A DNA stretch of 64,000 bases from Anarhynchus alexandrinus. Taxonomy: Eukaryota; Chordata; Aves; Charadriiformes; Charadriidae. The translations under genes and the position numbers were made by a program. The stretch is taken from positions 7,443,882 through 7,507,881 of the forward strand of contig VUYV01000019.1 in the NCBI GenBank assembly GCA_008711295.1, read 5' to 3'. Below are positions 38,745 through 51,011 of the stretch, piece by piece. How positions within the stretch are numbered: the first letter of the stretch is position 1; each line of letters starts with the position of its first letter. A model generated the notes under the pieces. It searched no databases and was not told the DNA's origin. It saw only the letters and a program-made list of their open reading frames with translations.

Positions 38745-39835
38745 TTTGTGAGCCGCCTCCCGCGCCAGCGTTCTCCCCGCAGCGCCTTCCCGGATGGAGA
38801 GCGGGAGGAAAGCCCAGCCGGTGCGGTGCCGCTCGGCTCCCCGCGCCGCGCACCCGAGGCACAGCGGCGCGCCCTGCCCGACACCGCCGCTCCAGCCCCT
38901 TCCTTCACCGCCGCCGGCCCCTGCTCCCCGAGAATCACCCCCCGTCCGCGGACACTCCGCGGACGCGCAACCCTCCGCCCGGGCCGCCCCGGAAACTTTC
39001 CGGCCGCGGCGACGGGCGACGGCGGGAGCGCCTCCTTCCCGGGGCGGGAGGCCGGGCAGGGCGGAGCGGGGCCGCCGGGGCCGCGCACCTGCCGGGATAC
39101 CCCGCGCCGAGCGGCCCCTCTGCCCCCCGACCCCCGCCGCCAGGCCCCGGCCGAAACTCACCATAAAGAGGCGGGCGGAGGCGAAGGGTCGCGGCGCCTC
39201 TCCCGTCCGGGCAAGTCACAGCGGGACGCGGCTCCCCGCCGCCGCNNNNNNNNNNNNNNNNNNNNNNNNNNNNNNNNNNNNNNNNNNNNNNNNNNNNNNN
39301 NNNNNNNNNNNNNNNNNNNNNNNNNNNNNNNNNNNNNNNNNNNNNNNNNNNNNNNNNNNNNNNNNNNNNNNNNNNNNNNNNNNNNNNNNNNNNNNNNNNN
39401 NNNNNNNNNNNNNNNNNNNNNNNNNNNNNNNNNNNNNNNNNNNNNNNNNNNNNNNNNNNNNNNNNNNNNNNNNNNNNNNNNNNNNNNNNNNNNNNNNNNN
39501 NNNNNNNNNNNNNNNNNNNNNNNNNNNNNNNNNNNNNNNNNNNNNNNNNNNNNNNNNNNNNNNNNNNNNNNNNNAGGCGCGGCGCGACCCCCCTCCGCCC
39601 CCGCCCCGCATCACCGGCCGCCCCGCAGAGAGCCCGACCCGGGGGGCGGCCGTGCGCTCCGCCGGGGCGGAACCTCCCCCATTCACCGGCGCCGCGGTCA
39701 CAACTTTTTGTCCTCGGCGGAGCCGTGGCCATCCCCACCCCCCCCCCGGGGGGCTGTCCCGGAGAGCTCCGTGCTTCCCCGACAGGATCGGGCAGGGGCT
39801 GCCGCTTCTGGGTGCGAGAGGCAAACAAATAAACA
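38745..39835. promoter_or_regulatory. CpG island, interrupted by an assembly gap
   Basis: More than a kilobase of very GC-rich, CpG-dense DNA with sharp borders to AT-rich flanks. GC boxes of the GGGGCGGG type occur at 39041 (plus strand), 39594-39608 (minus strand) and 39663. No TATA box is evident, as usual for CpG-island promoters. The plus strand is C-rich, giving G-skew to the minus strand, which favours leftward transcription. A strong minus-strand donor (TTTATG/GTGAGT) cuts at 39162. Long open frames on all strands here are an effect of composition and should not be taken as proteins. Confidence 0.85.
39246..39574. other. Assembly gap of 329 N
   Basis: Unresolved bases in the middle of the CpG island. 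GC-rich first exons and promoters are commonly lost in bird assemblies, so the transcription start may be hidden here. Any reading frame crossing this block is meaningless. Isolated N also occur at 3563 and 62803. Confidence 0.99.
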
Positions 39836-42800
39836 CACGCACACAAAGTGGCACTTGGGAAATTGCTGATTAAAACGATGCCCTTGGCGACACCCTGACA
39901 TCTCTGCCTGCTTCCTCCCCTTCCTCTTGCCCAAAGGAAACCCAGTCTTACAAGAATTCTAATGCTCAGCTAATGAGAAGAGCATCGCAGCATCCCTCAC
40001 CGCATGAATTACTGTTAAATCAGGCTGACAGCAGCTATTTATGAGAAAGATTGAAAAAAACCCAACCATCAAGGCCTGTCAGAACACTGCTTTGTCCTTT
40101 TCAATACATTAGATATTAATTCTGTAATGATCAAACATTTTTGCGCTGCTCAACCTTCGGTTACAATAAATTAATACCACTGAGATTTAATTCAACATGT
40201 AAACTTGTATCAATCACATGGGTAGTCTCAGGATATCTTAAGATAGATGTGCTACCCCCTATGGTTTAGGAGCAGGGAGTTGTTTTAAGTGTATAGCTAG
40301 AAAATGAAAACCAGTAATAATACGCACGATAATGAGGAAGCAAGCATTAAATCATAAGTGTATGATTCCTTAAAAAAACTTTACATGAATCATCTCCCTA
40401 TAAATTCTTTCCTCTGTGCAGAAAATACATACAGCCATAATATTCTTAAGTTCAACTGCAGATCGCACATATAGCACGTAGAGAAGAATCTCAAAAGCAC
40501 GCACCTATACCCCCAATGCCTCTGCTTACGGCTTTGGGGCTTGGCCTATTTCTTTTGCTGTTTTAAGGCCCAGGGTGTGACCCTGGATCCCCCAAATACA
40601 TAACTCAGTGGAACTGCTCATGAATGTACCTTTACCAAGTCACACCAGTTTAGGAAGCTGGGTCATTTCAAACAGTAAGTTCAGAAATTATTCTTCCTCA
40701 TCAAACACGAAGCAGCGTTAAAGTAATGGCTGGAAACCTTTAGCTCCACATTGTTTAAATCTGTCAGATGGCTGAGATGTATAAAGTTAGTCAGACATTT
40801 ATTTTGAGGATCAAAATTTAAATTATCATTATTACAACAGATTCTCTCAAAATGTCTGTCCTGCTCTGTGACCCAGGTGGGCTGATCCCTATTAATTTCA
40901 TTTAAAGACCTGCAGGATGGATCTTTAAACCAACCACGTGGGTTTCCTGCATTTCTTATTTCAGCCTTCCAATTCTAAAATCAAAACAAAAAAGGTATGG
41001 GAGGCTTACATGTCCAACAAATTAAACTGAAGGTCAAAACATTATGCTAAAGTTTTTAAACCTACTACAAAATGATTTTACAGTGGGTAACTTTGCTTAT
41101 TCTTTGCAGTAGAAGGTATCTAAAACCATATTTACTAACCTGTCTATGAGAAAGTGATATTAGTAGAAGCTTAGTGACTATAAATTAAACACAATGCTGG
41201 AAAATTTTCTTCAGCTCTTTCTTAATTCCTGTATTTATAAGAAAATAATTTTCAACATTTTGATTAAACAACACTGATTACTTTGATAGGTTTGTCATAT
41301 AGGTTTGCCAAATATCTCCTACTTTGTCAGCGCTTTCGTTAATACTGAACTAATACAAAACCAGAAAGGCAAACTTTCACATAAAACAATTCTACCCTTT
41401 AACAATACATGCTCACGCAATACGAGCCAAGCTGTCTTCCTGGTGAAATTTTGGAATTTTTGCCATTAAGTTCTTCAGGGTAAATCCCAGCTCACACAGA
41501 GCTCACTAGTGATTTGATTCGGAGTACTCTGAGAGTCCGTTGCCCGTGCGCTCAAAGACCCTTGCACAGGACCCCACAGCCCTAGGTTTATGAAACAGAG
41601 CAAGAAAGCAAGGGCCATCTACTGCCTTCCCAGGTGAAGCAGCCTCTAATTCCTTTCTCTTCTCCATAGATGAGATTTTCAGGGCAGCACCAAGGACCAG
41701 ACTTGCAAAGATCTTTAGGTACCTCAATTTTTTTCAAAATCTGACCTGTAGTCTTTCAATATCCACTCACCTACCTGTGACAGATCACTGGCAATATTTC
41801 TCTAGCCAGCAAGCAGCATTAAGAATGAAGAATTTAAAACTATTTTAAAATAATAAACAGGTGAAACTCACACAAATCTGTGAGCTATACTAAAATCCTT
41901 CACTAAAGAACACAGAAAATCTTACAGACTGAAATGAATAGAAAGCTATCTTTAAGCAGGTGAGAAGTGAATACTCGCTGGACTACTCACAGGACTACAA
42001 CTAACTCCTGTACAGGTGTTTGTTAGCTTCACCTGTCCTTGATTACAGAAACAGGTGGATATTAAGTGACTAGATCAGAGCTTCTCTTTCAGAGTATCAA
42101 TACCTACATATTCTTCTTTTGAATAAATACTGTCAAAAAGTTTCTCTTGGGGTTTTTTTCATACCTGTTTTCCCTTTGTTCCCTTCACATGAAAGAACTT
42201 TGAACTGCAAGTCATATCTTTCTTAGAAGAACTCCATGCTCAGAAGTCTGCCATCGTTATTATATATAGGCTCCCAGCTGAGGTTAACGTTTTGGTTCGG
42301 TAGGTGGCTATGGGAGGAAATAATTGTTGATTAGAAGATACAACAGATAAATTATGGGCAGAGAAATAAAAGCCACCAGAGGTAGCATGATGTTCTTACA
42401 TAGCTCAGTGGCAGAGCAGGGAACAGCACCCAAATAGTCTGTTTGCTGTTCCAGAGTTCCACGCACTAAAATATTTTCTTTCCTAAACAGGATGTATCCC
42501 AATGTACCTGCCTGTATATCTCTTAGACAGTAACTACCTTCAGATAGGTATCTTCTATTTGTTCTATTTATATATACAGTACATTTAAAGCATTTGATAA
42601 AAAATAACGTTGGCGAGTCTACCCTAAACTCGTAATTGCATGAAGCCACTATTCACAGTAACTTCTGTAGGAAATGTTTACAAAGATAATACACAAATTT
42701 AAATATAATTGCCTAGTCATGCACTTAAACAAGTTGGCTTTGGAAGGAGACATTTTCCAATTTAAAGGAAATTATCAATAGCAAGAGAACAAAATAAATG

Positions 42801-42904
42801 GCAGGTAGTGAAAGGCTCTGTTGAAACAATGTTTTGAACAAATTCCCAGTCAGGGATTAATCCTTACAATCTTTTAATAAATTTCTTTTCTGAATAAAAA
42901 GCCT
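39836..42904. other. AT-rich noncoding DNA, possible ancient repeat traces
   Basis: No gene recognised. The minus strand of 41695-41735 (gaggtacctaaagatctttgcaagtctgg) resembles a motif I associate with old amniote repeats; I cannot assign a family. A perfect 7-bp hairpin (ccagggt-gtg-accctgg) lies at 40570-40586. The 113-codon minus-strand frame at 42308-42649 has a hydrophobic C-terminal segment but no other support. Confidence 0.4.
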
Positions 42905-42931
42905 ATTTCAAATTTTCTTAAAATTTGAAAT
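42905..42931. repeat. Perfect 12-bp inverted repeat, 3-nt loop
   Basis: Arms atttcaaatttt (42905-42916) and aaaatttgaaat (42920-42931) with loop ctt. It is AT-rich and can form a cruciform or RNA hairpin. No function is assigned. Confidence 0.9.
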
Positions 42932-45900
42932 TATTTTTCCCTTTCAAGTAAAATGTCTTCAGAGTTTATTTCCAATTTGTTGGTTTTGGTTTTTTTTAGA
43001 TAGTGTTGGAAATAAAACTGCTGTGCAATTATTCTAATCAAGACACATCAAGATTCTTATGAAAAACATCAGGTTTTGCACCTTCTGCAAGAAAGCAGTC
43101 GGTCAGCAAAAGTAAAGCTGTTCTTGTTTTCTGGGCTGCTGAATTCTGGAATAGATGGAACATCTTGCAGTAGAAGACTCCCACTGCAGAATTCAGAGCT
43201 TGTGGCGTGCAAGGTGGAGCAGACACGTCCTGAAGATCAAAGGGAGCTGACAGTAAGGAGCACACCACAAAGGCAAGCCTCAGTGTGGCTGTGTAAAACT
43301 CACTCAACCTAATAAACTACTTGAAGTTTCTGGACTAAAAAGGGGTTATTTAAGGAAATTTTTCAGCGAGAAAAAGTTTCCACAGCTTTACTGAAATATT
43401 TTATTCTCCCTGCCTTCTCTTTCATGTACTGTCTTGATCTTCAGAGGCTGCAGTGATGAAGGTTCCTCCAGCTTCCATCTAGACCATCTGTTTTGTTTGC
43501 TGTCAGCCTGTTTAGGTCTTCAAACTCATTGTGGACATGCACACAAAACTTATTGGTCCTTCTCCCACACATTTTTGCAAAACAGACAATCAGCATCCTC
43601 ACTTTCAACTACCCAGACCACACAGCCTTCTCCTTATGAACCCTCTTCAACAGCATCCGGGCCAATAAAGTAACTACAAATGCTGCAGGACTAAATTCTG
43701 TACCTAGAAATATTTGGGAGGAGCACTGGGAGCAGAAAGTCTGTGATTTGCGTCTGATCATCTAATCAGCACCAGGAGGCAAGAAGATAGTTTTTCGTTC
43801 TCTGTATAACTTTTGAAACAAGATCGTCTTTTTCCTCTGCATAACCTGTGAAGCAGAGGGCTAAGCGGCTCACAGCAGATTGCCGGCTGGTTCAGGGACG
43901 TGTTACTCGCAACGGAGCTTGCTTTAACGATTGCCTGACACCACCTAAACTGTACTGCAGGCTGAGAACACCAATCCACATGTAACAGATGAGACCAAAT
44001 GGGCATGTACATACAAAGAAACATCGTTAGCTTCAGTGCCTGGTGTCTTGTTTCTAGAGCTAAATTGTTGTTCAATACTGCAATTATATGGGGTAAACAG
44101 ATAACTGATGATTAAGTATAAGAAAAAAATTCAGTATAAGAAAAAAAAGGTTTCATTCCTACTAAAAAAAAAAGGTAAAAAAGAAAATAGATCCATCAAA
44201 TATATAAAATAGATCTAAAGAAAACAGATCTATGGTTTGTGGGACATGAACTGGAGGTAAAAGATTGTGATTTTTTTTTGACAAAATAATTGTTCCGAAC
44301 AGCAGACTAAGCAAATGCTGCAGGTGCTGTAGCAAAAGAAAAAAAAAATCAAGAGAAAAGCGGTAAAAAAATTATTTGAAGTTTTCAAAACATAAAGATT
44401 CCATGTATTTGTAAGAATGCTATAAATAGTACAGACATATTTAATGCTTTAAAAATTCATAAGGTATTTGCAGCAAAGAACATCTATAACACATCCACAA
44501 CCGCTGCAAATGTGTTCCTTCATTTTAAGGGCTGTTCATTTCATTACCAATGGTAAGTGAACACATAAGCCATTTGCAGTGAAATAGCCAAGCTTGAAGT
44601 AAAGTAAATCCATTTGTGGTGGTTGCTGATGTATTACACATTTCAGTGCCATAAACACTTAATGAATCATCTTCAAAATAATTATGCATTGGCATATACT
44701 TTGGTAATAGTCCACTGATAGTTAACCCTTCAGACATTCTCAGGAAGTGTAGCCTTGAATGATTAGGAGAAAGTTAGTATCTCGATTCTTGAAATTCATG
44801 ACAAAACAGAAATACTGCCATAGGACACAAACTTAAGGAAATGGACAAATCAACTTTCACATACAAAACATGAAAAAAAAGATGAACCATTTTGTACATG
44901 TACTGTCCTGATGGTGGTGGTTTTTTAGTTTAACTTCAGATTTCTTACGCGCTTTTTAATTCTTGACAATTTATAGCATCTTGAGCACTTGTTTTCTGGA
45001 CAGTGTATTGAATGGACTTGAATAAGGACAATGATACTAGTTTTGGTTAGACTGCATTTCTCATTTGCTTGCGCTTTGTAGGGAAAGGCTTACTTGCTGT
45101 GTACAAACACTGGTCTCCGAATAGTTTAATGTTTTTGTCTTGATGTCAGAAGGCGGCGTTAAGCTACTGTCACTCCATTGCTGTTGTTACCTTTTTGTTC
45201 ATATAGTTCTACTTAGGAAAATAATTCTGGGATATTTGACCCAAACTTTTAAGTTACTGTTACATTTAGGTTTCAGGTTGCAGTCCCAAAGAATAAAATT
45301 AACTATATTGTCTCATAGATTTAACATCTACTTAATTAGAAACTTATAGTTATTTTAGTAGAATCTTTAAGTAAAATAATAATACTTCTATTTTTAATGC
45401 CCTAATAGCAGTATCTTCATGTGCTTATATCTAAATACCTATAAATTAGAGTTTCCAACTTATTTGTCTGTGATAAAATGTTAATTTGTTTGAGTTCTCC
45501 AGGGAGTTGTTATTCTGAAATACCATTTTTTTCTCCCCTGACATTGACTTACAGCATATGTAAAATTTCTCTTGAACATCTCGAAGAAACAACTGCACGC
45601 CCAACTCATCAGCATCTACTGATTTTTATCTCTGTGCTTTATCTCCAAGTTATTTTGAGAGTGCCCTGGGATTCAAGACTTCAGACAGGGCTGATAGCTT
45701 ATTGCTTTATATGTGGAAAAAAGGTCAAGCTGCTTTAAGTGACCTTTCTTGTAGGAAAATTACAGGTTTGCATGTTGTCTTTTTGTTATCCTATGTGGCT
45801 GGATTGGTTCACAGATTAAACAATATCAGGTTCTGTGCTTCACTTCCATTTATATTTAGGCAGGGCTATGGAAATGTTGAAAGGAATTGTTAAAAGCAAT

Positions 45901-48856
45901 GATGTAAGCATTTTTTCCTTTAAGTTTGGGACATTTGCAAGGGAGGAGGCATGCCCTGCTACTTAAAGAACCAGAGCAGGACTCTGGGAAATTTTAATCC
46001 AATTCCATCTCCACCTAACTCCTGAGGATGCCACTGCCACAAACCACAAGCCACTTCCCATTTCTCTCCAGCTCTCAAGTGGCTTTCTTCCCTGTAAAAT
46101 GACAACGATGACTTTCTTTGTAAAAGAGCTGCTATATTATTTAGCTATAAATACACAGCCAGGCTGCTGAGGAATTCTGTGCTGGCCTGCATGGACCATG
46201 CTGCTATTGGTCCAAGGAGTACGCTTGCCTTTTTTAAGCAAAGTAAATACTGCAGATGCTACAGAAAGGTTTTGGAGTTCTTGTCATAAACAAGGGTACC
46301 TTGGCAGACTAGAGGCTGTACTCATCTTCTCAACACTTAGGTAATAATTCATGGGGAAAGCATCTGAAGTGGAGAGGCTAGTTAAGCAATTTTGGAAGAT
46401 ATTCAGGGTATATTTGGTGCTGTGGTATCTTGCCTTTAATTCTTGTATTGCCATAACAGGATTCAGAGCGACTGACAGTTTTTATGGTTTCTTCAAGTGT
46501 AACTTCTTTCGATTATGCCATAATTAATAAACTTTTTAATATAGAATCATTTGTACAGGTTTGGAAGTACTTCTTCCATGCTTGCAGCTTATGCAGTTTA
46601 CTCTTTCTAGAGCTGTCTCAACAACTTGGCATCTACGACATCTTCAGAATGTGCTAACATTTTCATCACAACCTCTAACTTTTCACCCTACATTTAGAGA
46701 GCTAATTGATTGACACCTGCACTTACATACATGCAAAACTTAAAATTCAATTGAAGTACTGATTGAAATACTCATGCTCAAAGACAATTTGAAAAAATCT
46801 TCTGTGAAAACTACTTGATTCTCAATGCTCCAAAATGACTTTCTAGCTAGCCTTTCTACTTCATGAATTACAGGATTTAAATTATCACCTGCCTCTCAGC
46901 CTAACAGTATGGTTTCAGCATTACTCCAGAATTGAAGATAGCAAATCCTGGAGCGTGGACAAATGTAATTGACAGCCACTTGCCTAACATCGCACTTGAT
47001 TCTATGTCTGACAGCAGAGAAAGGATTTAAAACAGTTTTATCAACAACAAATACAGAGAAACTATTGTTTAGCCAAGAGAAAGAGAAAGAAATTCCCTGG
47101 AAATAATGAAATATTTTCCAAAACATTTAGCTGTGGATCCATATTACTTTAGATAGAGAATCGAGCTGAAAAGTAGCCCATTATAAATAAGAAACAGCAG
47201 AGGGAAAAACTGCAGAGGTGTATTCACCCAGTTTTAAGGGTAGAGAGTCCCAGAAAATCCAAGAGCTGCAAAAAGTCAGGTCTGCCACAATCTCTGACTA
47301 CACATCTTTGGGAATTAAACTACAGTTAGAAATAGGTAATTTCTTTCTAGTCTTTTTATCGCTAATGTATTCACATCTCTGCTCTCATATGCGGAATATA
47401 TATTAGATTCATAAAAATGAATTGAAATTTACTATTTCCTGGATTATCTTATTCCAGTTAAATCCTTGATTCATAAAGCAATTGCTGAAGATAAATAGAA
47501 GTTCATGAATTGTTCATAAACTGCAAAAATTCGAAAGTTAGAGATGAAAAATGTAAGACACAAAACCTTTCATCCGTAGGCCACAAATTCAAGCCCAGGG
47601 TTGAGATCAGCAGCGACCAAGATCCATTTTCATCTTATCACCTGAAGGCTTTCTGGTAGCATTTGTGAACTCAGTTTGTACCCTCAGTTCCATCTTTATA
47701 GGATAAGTGGCCACATAAATAATTCACTGGAACTCTGGAACTTGTCAGAAACAAGAAGTTGCGAAATGTAAAGTCTCCTTCATGCATCCAACAGTATAAA
47801 CAGCACATATGAGCTAATTTGCTAACCTTTCACTAAGCTGTATGTGAAACTAGACACATAGGACTTCTTGCACATTTTTAATAAAATAAAGCTCCTCAAA
47901 TATCAATTCTTTCTAATAATATACTCCTCTGGAAATACCACCTCTGAGGTTTTTCTGTTCTTTATTGGAAAATGATTCGGGAAACCTTCTCACCTGGGAC
48001 CCTTGGCTACGCAACTGTTAAAAAAAAAACGTTTCTCCTTAACGGAATAATTTCTACTTTCTGTTGTTAGATGGGAGTACTTCAGAGTCAGACTTACTTG
48101 AAAGAAAGCACAGAGGGGGGCAGGGGACATGCCACTATTTATTTTAGGTTTTTCATGTTTCTTGTATTATGGCTTAGATTAATGGGATTTTTAATGAAAT
48201 GTGATAATGTGTAGCACCTTAAACATTTTTTAATACTCATGAGAGAGAAGACGTAGAGATTGATCCCCACCTTTCTCTTGGTAGACGGTAAACAGCATTC
48301 TTGAAGTGATTCCTAGCATAACACTCGAGCCACTTCATCTGCAGCATTTGCGCTCTAATGACATTCAGCCTATGATGTTGTGAAGGACAACTCCTCTCCA
48401 GAGTTGTCTGAGATGAAAAGACGCTGAAGGCCACTAATGCTCGGATAGAGCCTGTACTAAAAATGAAGTGTACAGAGATAATCACTAAGTGTATTTCTAT
48501 AACTACATGTATGGAACTAGAGTTTTAAATAAATCAGGTTTTTAGAAGAATTAATAAAAATTTAAATACTTCGACCATGCTTAATCTGCCAGAAGAATTT
48601 TCCTGAGAAAGTGATTGAAAGTAGGCATTTATTTTTTGCTTACAAGGCTGATTATATCATCACCTTGACACCTTAATCAAAATAGATGTTGAATTCGTAC
48701 TCATGGACCAGTTTGCACCTGCACTGAACACCACTGGAGAACTGCGTCCAGTGCCTCCCATTTATCACCATTCACACCACTACATTCACATTTTCAGATA
48801 TTAAAAATTACAACTGACTTACTCTTCTAATGCTCTTTTTAGAGCAAGTGAAAATT
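42932..48856. other. AT-rich noncoding DNA
   Basis: No gene recognised. An 18-bp unit is tandemly duplicated at 44115-44150 (agtataagaaaaaaattc, then agtataagaaaaaaaagg). A TATA/MEF2-like ctataaatac and an inverted CCAAT (attgg) lie near 46145-46210 without an associated transcript signal. Confidence 0.5.
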
Positions 48857-48889
48857 TAGCCTATAAGTAGCCTACTGGTAGCCTACAGG
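48857..48889 (+). repeat. Tandem repeat, 11 bp x 3
   Basis: Three consecutive units tagcctataag, tagcctactgg and tagcctacagg. They share the tagccta core and are exactly in register. Confidence 0.9.
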
Positions 48890-50943
48890 CTGTCCAGATG
48901 CAGGGGAGTTGGGAAGTAATCTGAGAATTGCCCCCGTGCCAAATGTTTTAATTAGAAGAAAAACCAAATAGCACTCCTTAAGACACTTGGGCTTACAAAA
49001 AGAGTCAACACACAAACATACAATATCAGGCAATATTATATAGCTACAGCTATTGCAGCTATTACTGTCTTAACAAAGACAGTACTTTTTTTGCTAAGAA
49101 TTGTGTTGAAATAATCAACTAGAAGTGATGACAGTCATACTGCAGCAACATCATGCACTTCAGTACTTTGATACATGCCAAACATTTTCTAACATGTATT
49201 TACAGCCATCCGATGAATATAGAAAATATCACATCAACATGCAGATAAAAACGATGCTTAATATGGTTTTACAAATCACCTTTGTGAATCGCCTTTATGC
49301 AAATAAAGGCCACATGTTAATTGCAGAACTGCTTTAAATATTGTAAGAGATTAAGTAATTATGTTTTTTATAGAAGAGAGTCAATAAAAAAATAATACTC
49401 TCTTCCAGTCTTCCACATAAACTTAATTACAAGTTAAAATGTTAATGAACCTATAGTAATTTTACACTGAGAACAAGAGACTGTAATAGGTTAACCAGGA
49501 CTCTGCGTAACATTAATTTCGGCAAGAGTTCAACTAGGCACCTACTGCTTCAGAAAACCCTTTCAGGTTACAATTTATTCCTTGAGGAAACAAGTTTTTA
49601 AAATCTGACATGGCAGTAAGAGTTAGGCTTCCGAAGGGCTTGATCCTTTTCAAAATGAGAGTAAGGACCCTAAACCACTTGAAATACTATAGGTTTTACA
49701 GAAAAAGTTGCGTGATTACTCTTTAGCAGACTCTGTAAGGTTTTTCAATAAGTGTGAGGGGCCACTACTAATTTTTGTTATTAACCTCATTTGATAGAAA
49801 GATAATTTGTTTTTCCATTAACATTAATCTCCTTAAATATTTCTAGTGGTTCTCCAATTAATCCATGCCCTTTATTTGATTGCAGGGAGACTAACTGCAG
49901 GCTAAGATAATGCTTTTCATGAGTATTTGTGGCAAAAAAAAAAAAAGGAACCTATCTTCAAAAAGAAGGCTTTCTTGAAGGAGCAGCATTTCAAAATTTT
50001 TATGTTTCCCAGGCCTGAAAAGGGGTGGCCTATGATACATATGTAAGGACTCCTAGCTAAAAGATTCCAGAAGCATATGAACCTAGGATTTATGTTATAT
50101 TCTTACACCAAACACAGTTAAAATCTTTCAGCACAATTAAAAAAACCACCAAACTTCACGGGCAGATAATATTTCCCTTGTAACTGGTGAGAAATAGATA
50201 TCTGTAACATGATTTCTCTTTCCTTCTTTGTACAATAATGGCATTGTACTTCTGTAATAGTAATGGGAAACCTCCATTTAGTGGGATTTGGTAAATATGG
50301 GAACACAATGGTGTAAACATTTAGTTTGGCTAATAAAACAGACATAACACATCTGCACTGTGGGGCAACAAAAACAAAGACCTTTTGCAAGGACCATTGG
50401 TTTCTGCAGCATTTAGGGAGTTTGTGTCAGCTTCATTTTAAGCTCAGCAACAGAACCATTGATTTAATTAGGTAGGAAACAATGAAAAAGGCATAGAAAT
50501 TGATTCGGGATGTAGAAAGCACACATTTTTGGTGAGATTTTTCTCCTGAATCGCTCATTAACAGACAAGTTAATACTGCCATATAAGTAGTTATGTTTAA
50601 AGTCCCGTGTTAACACACAGAAAAACTGGAAGACTTCCTATATCTATGAACTGTTATTACTGCTTCCTACACATGCAGGAAATCACTATCAGAAAATTTC
50701 CTGGCTGTACCATCAAGCTTCTTGTCACAGCCATGAAGACTAGCAGTGCAGGGCCTCATCTCCTATTGCTCTATGCCACAGGCAGTTGTCTCCCTGTGCC
50801 CTAAAGGGGTTGCATAAAGCACGCACGTGAAATCCAAGGCAGCATAACCACATTTTATATAAGCTTTTTTAAAATCTTACTTTGACATAAACGGTTAAGG
50901 GAAAGGGAAAGAGCAAATGAGACCCCAAAAGCTTTTCTAATGA
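48890..50943. other. AT-rich noncoding DNA
   Basis: Nothing recognised beyond a short A-run near 49937. Confidence 0.5.
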
Positions 50944-51011
50944 CCTCTCCTCACAAATGCCACCCCTGCAGCCCCTCAGCTACCAGAACCTTGCCACGCA
51001 AATCCAACACA
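50944..51011 (-). mobile_element. ERV LTR 5'-end fragment, minus strand
   Basis: Read on the minus strand from 51011 it begins tgtgttggatttgcgtggcaagg, followed by ttctggtagc, a ggggctgcaggggtggc block and ttgtgagga. This order matches the start of a common bird ERV LTR and the fragment at 61295-61478. Only about 68 bases remain. Confidence 0.65.

Noticed and set aside
38748..39873. Open frames of 303-373 codons on both strands across the CpG island
   Set aside because: They run through 329 N and exist on both strands because stop codons are rare in GC-rich DNA; no domain or codon bias supports them.
42308..42649. 113-codon minus-strand frame with a hydrophobic C-terminus
   Set aside because: A single membrane-like stretch arises easily in AT-rich DNA; no flanking exon, promoter or recognisable motif.
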